Origin: Xestospongia muta
Taxonomy: Eukaryota; Porifera; Demospongiae; Haplosclerida; Petrosiidae
Length of the DNA stretch: 64,000 bases
Direction: 5' to 3'
Assembly: GCA_963693285.1 (NCBI GenBank)
Contig: OY848922.1
Span: 4,266,923 to 4,330,922 of the forward strand
In this document: in pieces, positions 37,201-46,200 of the stretch
Layout of the letters: each line of letters begins with the position of its first letter
Position numbering within the stretch: the first letter of the stretch is position 1
Program-made: the position numbers and the translations under genes
Notes under the pieces: model-generated
Told to the model about the DNA's origin: nothing
Databases searched by the model: none
The model's input: the letters and a program-made list of their open reading frames with translations, nothing else

Positions 37201-40200
37201 TATAGTATGAATATTATTATAGTAAAATTATTTGGCTTCTGACTTCCACCATACCGCCACCTTAACACTTTGTAACGAAATTATTGACGAATGACGAAAT
37301 GACGAAATTTAATTTTCCTTCAAGGCATAAACACATTGTCAATTGAACATGCTTTGGAAATGTTATAACGTGTTCAAATAAAGCTATAACTAGTTTCTAA
37401 CTCTTATTTTAAACTGTAAGGATGTCAGTACAGTGGAGTAACAACGAGCACTGTCTTATACGTGGTACATGTAAGTTGACCCACATTGTCTACTATTTGT
37501 ATACAAGTTACACCAAGAAGTGCCCATTTCTTTATATTGAGTTGACTTCTTGCCTGAATAAGTAGTACAAAGAATAAAGTACGTAATTAGGTTGTCTATA
37601 TAATGTTGTATACAAGTGATTATATATGTAATTCATCTGGTTATATAACTGTTGATTAATAGTATGTATCTAAAGATATTTAGTGTGATAGAGTAAGAAA
37701 CAGTCATCACTCTTCCCAGTATGGCAGAGGTGTAAATTACAATCTTGACAATACCACTGAGTATATTTCCTTATATTCTTATAGGTGTAGCAGTAGTGAT
37801 ATCAGTAATGTTTGTCGTTCAGTTTCAGTGAGAAGTGACTCTGGCCAAAAAATTGTTCTGGTAATATAGAAGGACAAACAGTACATTTTTGACTATTGTA
37901 CAAGCTAATGAGTTTAGTTGGTTACCAACTAGTTGAGAAGCTTTGGTGACAACGCGATCGCCAGCACCTTGAATAGCATTAAATAAGCCTGAAGGAAGTG
38001 ATTCAAGACGACTTTGAGAAAGGAAGAGCTGTTTTTCTGTAAACATGTAGTTATGTCACAGTTCGAGTGATCACCAAAGTAATGTTTTGGCCCATTGCAG
38101 AAATCGCTTCTAAGTGCTTCGACATCACCAGTACAGCTATGAGCAGTGATTGCTTTCCTAGCTGCCTGTGTAATTTTGGTAATGATATGTTTTGTCAACT
38201 TACCTGAACCACCAAAACTGGGATTGTCTTTGACGATATTGGCAAGTCTTGAGTGGTAGGCCTTAACTGCATGGTTTGCACAATCTATCTTCTCAACATG
38301 TCTGCCATATGGTACTGATGTTATTATGTTATAATGAACTGAACTGTCTCCATCTCCAATAAACTTCATATACCGTAACCCATGCATACATTCGGATAGA
38401 TTGAACCCTTCCACTATTATGTCAGATTCCATGGCTGTTGAAGATCCAGTCCAGTTCTTAAAACAACAATACTCTCTTATATCCTCTCCTTTACTACTAG
38501 CAACTGAGCAAATTGAACAGTACTTATTTCTAACTCCAATGAATAAATTGTACTATTGTACAAGCTAATGAGTTTAGTTGCAAGATTGAGATGAAAGTCA
38601 TTCATGTTGTGAAATGATGGTTCAGAAAGAAGACAATGAAAAATGTAAGCATTTGTGATAGCTAGATCTATGCTAAAGTAGGCAATGTATACATAGCATT
38701 TCCGCCCACGAGCTCTAATACTGTCGCAGTTGATCATTTCGATCAACACTACCTATCTCCTAAAAATAAGGATTACTGAAATTATATTCTCATCTCCAGA
38801 AATATTGCAAATGGTTGTGGAAATAACCTCAAGTGTCAGCCTTTCAAAAGGTAAAGTTAGCTTTTAGTTCTGATATGCTGTTAGTACATTTTGATCCTCA
38901 TAGAGAGATCTTATTATAATATGTCCGAGTTGAGATGATACACCCAGACATGTAAATAACTTCGCCTTTTTACGTGCTATCTACATGGAACGTGCACCAA
39001 TTGATTCAGCTTGCAAAAACACATATATAACATTTGGCTGTCTAGTGCTACGAAAAAGTAAGAAACTAAAAACCTCCATACATTTTTAATTGCATACCTT
39101 CGTCATACTTCAAATTACACACCTTTGAGGATTTAACGAATAACAATTTTCACTTCAAGAAGTCAGCCGTGTGTCACGATGAAATTGAAAATTACAACTC
39201 TAATTGCATGAACAAATGTTCTATTATGACTGTTATTATTATAAAAAGTAATAATCAGGTATTGTCTTTTGCAATTTAAGGCAGCTATTAAGACACTGTG
39301 GTTCTGAAAAAAAGATTTTAATAAAGAAGGAAGACTTTCTCTTTCTGTAACCTCTTGATGTTGGCTCATGAATGTCCCTTTGACCATACCTAGCCAAATC
39401 AGCTAAAGGATTTCTTTTAACTTTACCTTGAAATATAACCAATGGCTTAACTCGAGAAACACCATCTGCAAACAAGGTAAGTTGAACAGTGCATTGTCTT
39501 TTATCCAACCCTGAAGATGCAGCACGAACCCATACACTCTTTGACCCTACATCGTTGCATGTAGGACCACCAGTGAAAGAAAAAGGAAGTGGTGTTTGGT
39601 CAACATTGGCGATACAACTTAAATGAAATCTGCCCAACTTTTCATCAACTTGTTCTCCTTATAGAGAAATCTCTCTAAATAAATGATGGCAATGACGAAT
39701 AGCTTCTTTCTTGCTTTCTGGTGGTTTCTGACATGAATTGGTGGCACGTCTCAAGCTAATTTTATAGCGTTTTTTAAAACCAGCAAACCAGCCATCTGAA
39801 AAAAAAAAATTTAACCAGATATTGTTCGTTAACAATCTGTTTGGCACTGTTCTTGAACCACCAGCCTTTAATTTTGATACCCCTTCGACGTAGCTGTCGA
39901 AACTCTGCATGGACCTACTCTTCCATTAAAGGAAACTGAGCACTTCTTATAAACATCACTCTTTTGGTACCTTTTTTGCTTTTCTTGATTTTTTCCTCAT
40001 CTTTTATCCACCTCATCACCGTTTTTGCATTTAATGTAAACGTTTTACATGTTTTGTAGAGATTGCAATCATTTTCTTTGTACCAACTAACAACTCGAAT
40101 CTTTTCTTATCTTGTGTAGCTCCTTCTTGACCGTTTTAAAGATCCTGTTTCTTTTAAAAGGATCCCTGATGCCTCAGATATACTAAATTTCACAGACATT

Positions 40201-43200
40201 TCTATTACATTCGTTTTTTCACACTCATTTTTTCACGTGGCATTAATATAACATTAATTATTAATAAATCATTAGTAATTATCATTAATAATTATTAATT
40301 TATTACCGTAGCGCTTAATAAAAAAGAGTTCTGACCAAGATAAATGTGTGCGCTTAACAAACAGTATGCGTTTTAACCATATGCTGTCTCGACAGCAAAA
40401 GGCTTCCACCATACCTCGAGACCTCTTTTGGTTCAGGGCAGAAGGAAGTCCTTTGCGATTGCTCTGGACCATGCCTGGATATAATCAACAATAAGTACAA
40501 GGTACAGGATGTAAACATAGAAATACCTGTTACAGTAATTCCCTTCCTCTTTAGCTCAGTTGCTATGAGAGGGCTATTATAAAATCTATCTAGGTATACA
40601 TCATACCCCTTATCCTCAAGTCCATCCACCAGTGTAAGGACAACTCTGGCTGTGTGGGGTAGCTCAGGTCCTACAAGCTCTGTTGCCCGTCCATAGCATA
40701 TGGCTACCTTATAAAGGTAGCCAGACACACTGTCAGCAAGTACAAATGCCTTTATACCCCAAGGAGTTAGTTTACCTTTGAGGTACTGTCGAAAAGTAAC
40801 CCTGCCTTTGAAGGCAATCGCTGACTCATCAATAGCCACATGTTGTGAAAGAGTGTAGGATGATTGAAATGCTGGAACTAGATGGTCAAGTAATGGCTCA
40901 TATCAATATCACAACTACAAAACCCTTCATTTCATCTATTGTCACTAGACACCAGCTTCTGTACAATGAGCCACGCTTTATCTATAAGCAAGAGGTATGT
41001 TAGAGTAACTAATTGTTTATTACTACTTACCTGCATGCAACCAATCTTCTTAGCCGCATACTTATTGGTATTATACACAAGAAATTGCCACAAAGCATCA
41101 AGAAGAATAGAGAAAAACAATCTTCTGGTGACTGAACAGATGGATATATGTTACTACCAGACGACTGAGTAAATAAGATATAGCTAGGCTCTGTGTCATC
41201 TATATTTGGAATGAAAAACTACTTAGCTACTACACCACTTATCAGCTCCTACTACTATCCAATGATAATCAGGTACTGTGACACCAATACCTCTTCCTCT
41301 ACCAGCACATCTTCCTCTCGCAACACCACTTCTTATCCCAGGAGCTATTCCTATTCTAGTACCTCCCACTTCTGCAGTATCATTTGTCTCATCATTTACA
41401 TTCTCTTCATCTTGCTCATCCTCAAAGCTATCACTCTCTTCACTATCAACACTATCACTATCATCAAATTCATCATCACTAAAATCCTCTCCCAATATAT
41501 GTATTACTTCTTCTGCTCTAAACCTTGGCATTGATAATTAGTTCTGCCCACTGATAGTAAATATGCAATTGTTGGTACAGCTGGTTAATTTGCACATTTA
41601 TATTATTTATTGCATGCTTATTATTCATTACATGTTGGGCGGGACCATAAATAACTAATAAACAAAGGAGGACTTTCTCGTTGATAAAAAAACAAAGGTT
41701 AGTTGAAAAACTGTCTACTAATGTAATGTCACAAATTTGTGACAATTGTCTCAATTAATAGTACACATGTGTCACAAATTTGTGTCAATTGTCTCCCTTA
41801 AATGTACTGATATGTCATAAATTTGTGACAATTGTCCTGTAAGGGTTAAACAACAATCACCCTTCAAAAATTTACAAGCAGGGTTGTTTATGAATTTGAA
41901 CCATAAATATATGTACATATTAATATTTCTATTTACTTAGCAATGACAGTTTCTATCTCTTTATAAGCTCATTATAACATGATGTTATTTCAACAAGTTT
42001 ATAACACTACAAAGAAATGATAGGAGAAATGGATTTGAAATGAAACATCAAGAGTTATGAAAAGTCAAGAGTTATCATTTCATGACACTTTACAATTACA
42101 TAATATGTACTAGACTCTTATTGTTTGTTTTATATACATTAAATAGAACAGAGTGTAAAATAGAAGTTTCATTAATATGTTTACATATATATACTGACCT
42201 TATCAGTATGGTGGATATTCACACCATGCTGAAGTAACAAAGCAACAACATCTGTGTGGCCATTTCGTGCTGCAGTTATCAGTGGACTCCATCCATACTA
42301 CAATTAATAAGAACAAAATGTAATTAGAGACATACATTAAGTATTACTTTTTAATTACATGTTATTATATTTAACATTATGTACATGTTCATGTACATAA
42401 CATGTACATGTACTTGATATACTGGTCAATTAAGGACTGGGTATACTCACTTTTTAAAGATTTTAAATGATATATGTGATATGATAAAATTGGGAAAAAG
42501 AATGATCATTTCATAAAAACTAAGAAATTGTTAATTCTTAGTCTCAAAATTGCGTGACTATTGTGGACTTGTTATATTTTATTGCATATTACAAGCACTA
42601 TCTTAATCAACTCTTAAAATATAATAGAAAAGCCTTTCCTGCATTCCTTAAAGTATATTAATATTTACACAATATTAATATCAGAGACAGTAAACAGCGT
42701 TATCTGTTAGATCGGATTGAACGAAAGGATTGGAGAAAGTATTTCCTGAAAATAGGTGAACTTTTGACAGGTATATATCAATCACTCATAATGGCAACAG
42801 TAAATGACTTCTATTCCTTCCAATCAGGAATGAGTTATCAGGTTATATTATATATGTAATGAGATCACTAAACCTCATTGAAAACCTCCAAAAGAAATGC
42901 AGGTTTATACTTAAACTATGCACTATCAAAAAACAGCAATCGTATGAGTTCAAATTGTCACATGATCACTTTATGATGTCATAAAAGCTCTGATCATAAT
43001 GTTACTATTTCATCATAATAAACTATATAGTATTCATCAACAATAGTAGTACAATTCAAATATTGTACATTAGTGGTTATCAGTATATACAATGTAACAC
43101 TAATGACAAAGAAAAACAAAACCATATTTTATAAAACATTCTAAGACTCTTTTGAAGACACTAATGATGCTGTAAGGGACTGGATTATTAATGATTTAGA

Positions 43201-46200
43201 GTACTGTGATTTCTTGATTGCTATGTGCATCAGTGACTCAAAATACTCCATTGATCTCAACACGTACATAATATTATAGTCAATTCAAAATAACATAATT
43301 ACAATTTTTTTATTCAATTCCTCATGATTGTTGTAGCCATTGGTAATTTTTATTTTCTTATTGTAGGTTTTTAGTAAATGTTACAATGTGATTATAGGAA
43401 ACTATATATGATAGGTAGTACACAGTGGACTGATGTGTATAATATATACAGATTTTATGAGATATGAGATATCATATGAATAGATACTTATAGATGAAAT
43501 GTATATTTTAACTACAACCTACTCAAATGATCTCCAGTAAATTATTCTACATCTGCAAACAACAATGTGTCTATCGTGGCTAAGTGAATGCCCATGCTTG
43601 ACGCAAAATTATGTCTATCACATATAATCGTTAGTACTGTGATAATTATGTAGTTATTTAAAATAATCTGCTTCTATTAATTAAAAAAAGGTAATATTGT
43701 AATGTTTACATTCATTGATGTCTCATATCATGTAAATATACTGTATAGGTTTTTTTTTCGAAGGGGGGGGGCAATATTTTCTTGGATGACGTCAAAAAAT
43801 TTTGTTGGTTCGTGGTAAAAATTTCGTTGTCGAGCGATCTAGTCTAAACCACACCCTTATACACATGGTGTACAAATGGCATACTTTGCAATTCAAGCTA
43901 TGATATGAGACTACCACCAGTATAAACGGACCTGGGATGCTAAATTTGGGAAACAACTTGAGTGCCAGAGAGAAACGAGTTGGCAGCTGCAATCAAAGTT
44001 GATGGTACAGATTGTGCTAAAGAGCCATGAGGATAGGGTAGGTTGTTCTTTTCCCAATTGAAGTATTGAAAGAAGGCCATACTGAATCTAAGACTCGTTG
44101 ATCAACAATGTGATAACATGCATGCAACCACGTGTACGCATGAATGGGCAGGGCACATTGCATCTAATTAAGTTTTGTGGGTAAATATTTCATGTTTTGT
44201 TTTTCAACCACGAAAACCAAACAATACGTTTGATGAACAACAGGGGGTGTGGTCAGACAGTGTGTCTCAATATATAGCAGGTATATTATTATATCTATAG
44301 TACCACATAGTACACAGTCTATATAATTGTGTATTGAAAATATAGTGGTTATGTATTGTGTATACATATCAATGTCTAATATGTAAGTAGTTAATAACTA
44401 GTAAAAAAAATTATAACAATAGTCAAAACAATACAAATCATATGTCACATATAGAAAAAATAGCTAGAGAGAAAACTAAATAAAGTAATAATTATTACTA
44501 ACATATTATATTGATACTACTACTGTGAACCATGCTTAAATGACACTGTGAATTAACCCTTTAGTAACGAAGGTTGCATATTTCTAAGATTTAATGCATA
44601 GGCATTAACGAGGAAGGTTACAAATCTTCGACTAAAAATATGAAGTAATGGACACTTTTAACAATAAAAGGTAAAGTATAAAATTATAAACACACAGAGT
44701 AGCTATAATAATACAGAAATGTTTCATGGGTAAGTTTAATACTTTTGCACAAAGAACAGCTTTGACACTTATAACCTCAAGAAAATTTCACAAAACAATT
44801 CACCTAACCAATGTAGTATTAGATGGCTTAAAACATTTTCGTTTGGAAACTGTTTTGTGACAACACACTAAATTAATTAATTATGATACAGTATATGGGC
44901 CTGTGCATTTTCATTGATAAATTGTTAAAATAGACACTTTCATACTATGAACACAAGGTTGTATGGTGTCTGATATATAGAGAATTTACACTGTATATCA
45001 ATATAATAATACACTTACATCATCAGGTATAGTAGGATCTGCTTTTGATTGCAACAGATATTGAACAATATCTGTGTATCCATACCATGATGCCCACCAT
45101 ATACTAGTCCTCTTGTCCTACATGTAATGATAATAGTAATAGTACAATTATTCATCAATATATCCATAGTACAATCATTATACACACATATACACTGATA
45201 CAATTGTACTTAGATGTATATGACAATAATAATAAGTGATAATATTAATGATATGCATTATAATAATTGTGACCAAGCTTGGAAAAACCACACATGTTGT
45301 GCTAAACATTTGAAGAAGCAGTTGCATATATACATTTACTACATGGTCATTTCGTACATGATCATACCAATCATGGTATCAGGGAAGATCAGTCATTAAA
45401 TATTTAGATTCTAAAGTTGGTAAACATCCTGTACAAAATGGCTGCATAGCAAACGTGTATATGCAATTGATTAGTCAAATTTTTTTGGGTGTAACATTTA
45501 ATGTTACACTAAAATGTCTTTCAATATAATGTCACAATTATACATGTACATGTGAAATATGACATCACATATTTAATTTATATCTCAGTGAGTAATGTTA
45601 TCATATTATTAGCTAAATAATATGAAGTGACAACAAATAGACTGTACACACAGTGAATAATAAATATATATGATATGGTCTAGGAACCAATAACTACACA
45701 AAGAAGGAAGAATGCAACTATATAAAGCCAGTGTTACATGAACACACTTGCTGTCAATGCCAATATAATGATATGTGTAATTATATTCATAGCAAATCAA
45801 TCAGATTCATAATTTCACAAGTCTTGAAGCTTCCAAATATGGACATGACAAGAGTACTGTCATTTTTCTAATGTAATTTGGCTTTTTCCATGAGAATTGC
45901 ACACTCCTTCCTCCTTTGTGAAGCTACAGGCTCTTATATACTGACTTCAAATGTTTATAAAGCTAGTTACTACTGTATTAACTAAACTGTCATTGGAAAA
46001 TATTCTTTGAAATTATATTACAAAATCAGCTTGAAAAATGGCTCTAATACAATGTGAAGGGTCGTTAATGAAACAATTGACCACACCCCAATAATTAAAT
46101 AAACTATTTATAATATATGCTGTGTTCATTCATTCATATATCTCAAATGTTATATATAAAATGTTTTAACTACATGATTAAACTTTGATAAAGACTTTGT

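Larger units (their letters stand above)
33889..37265 (-). mobile_element. Kolobok-like element: Mutator-like transposase plus YqaJ nuclease, TTAA-flanked
   Basis: The ends are TTAAGGTGGCGGTACGGTG (33889-33907) and CACCATACCGCCACCTTAA (37247-37265), a 19-bp inverted repeat with one mismatch. The outer TTAA on both sides would be the target duplication, and TTAA targeting is known for the piggyBac and Kolobok superfamilies. The 3.4-kb body codes, on the minus strand, a Mutator-like (PF20700-type) domain followed by a YqaJ-like nuclease. It is the best preserved element here, with only a few frame breaks. The Kolobok name is inference from TTAA plus YqaJ content. Confidence 0.75.
37670..38757 (-). 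pseudogene. piggyBac C-terminal fragment, split by a Kolobok fragment
   Basis: From 38757: an acceptor (cttatttttag) then [12 protein letters not shown] (third catalytic Asp region), [34 protein letters not shown] and [15 protein letters not shown]. The frame is interrupted at 38551, resumes at 37920, and continues [20 protein letters not shown], one stop, [17 protein letters not shown] and [18 protein letters not shown], the Cys/His-rich C-terminal finger, ending TAG at 37670. Removing the inserted block plus one 29-bp repeat restores a continuous frame across the join. It may be the 3' half of piggyBac C (40.3-41.8 kb), but its finger is of another subtype, so it may be a separate copy. Confidence 0.75.
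40303..41849 (-). mobile_element. piggyBac element C, 5' part
   Basis: The right terminus is TTAACCCTTACAGGACAATTG read on the minus strand, with TTAA at 41846-41849, the piggyBac target site. Subterminal 43-bp repeats (41727-41845) follow inside. The left side is cut off near 40303-40340, where an unrelated ACCGTAGCGCTTAATAAA end begins. Confidence 0.65.
42298..45018. other. Gene B intron 3
   Basis: It holds one unexplained plus-strand open frame (42683-42859) and a possible MITE (43750-44260). The part from about 44727 rightward belongs to duplication copy B. Confidence 0.4.

Noticed and set aside
41193..41541. Plus-strand Ser/Thr-rich frames
   Set aside because: Antisense of the acidic N-terminus of piggyBac C.
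45015..45203. Minus-strand frame starting MYQCICVYN, also at 891-1079
   Set aside because: It reads the ankyrin exon in the wrong frame. The duplicated copy only reflects the segmental duplication.
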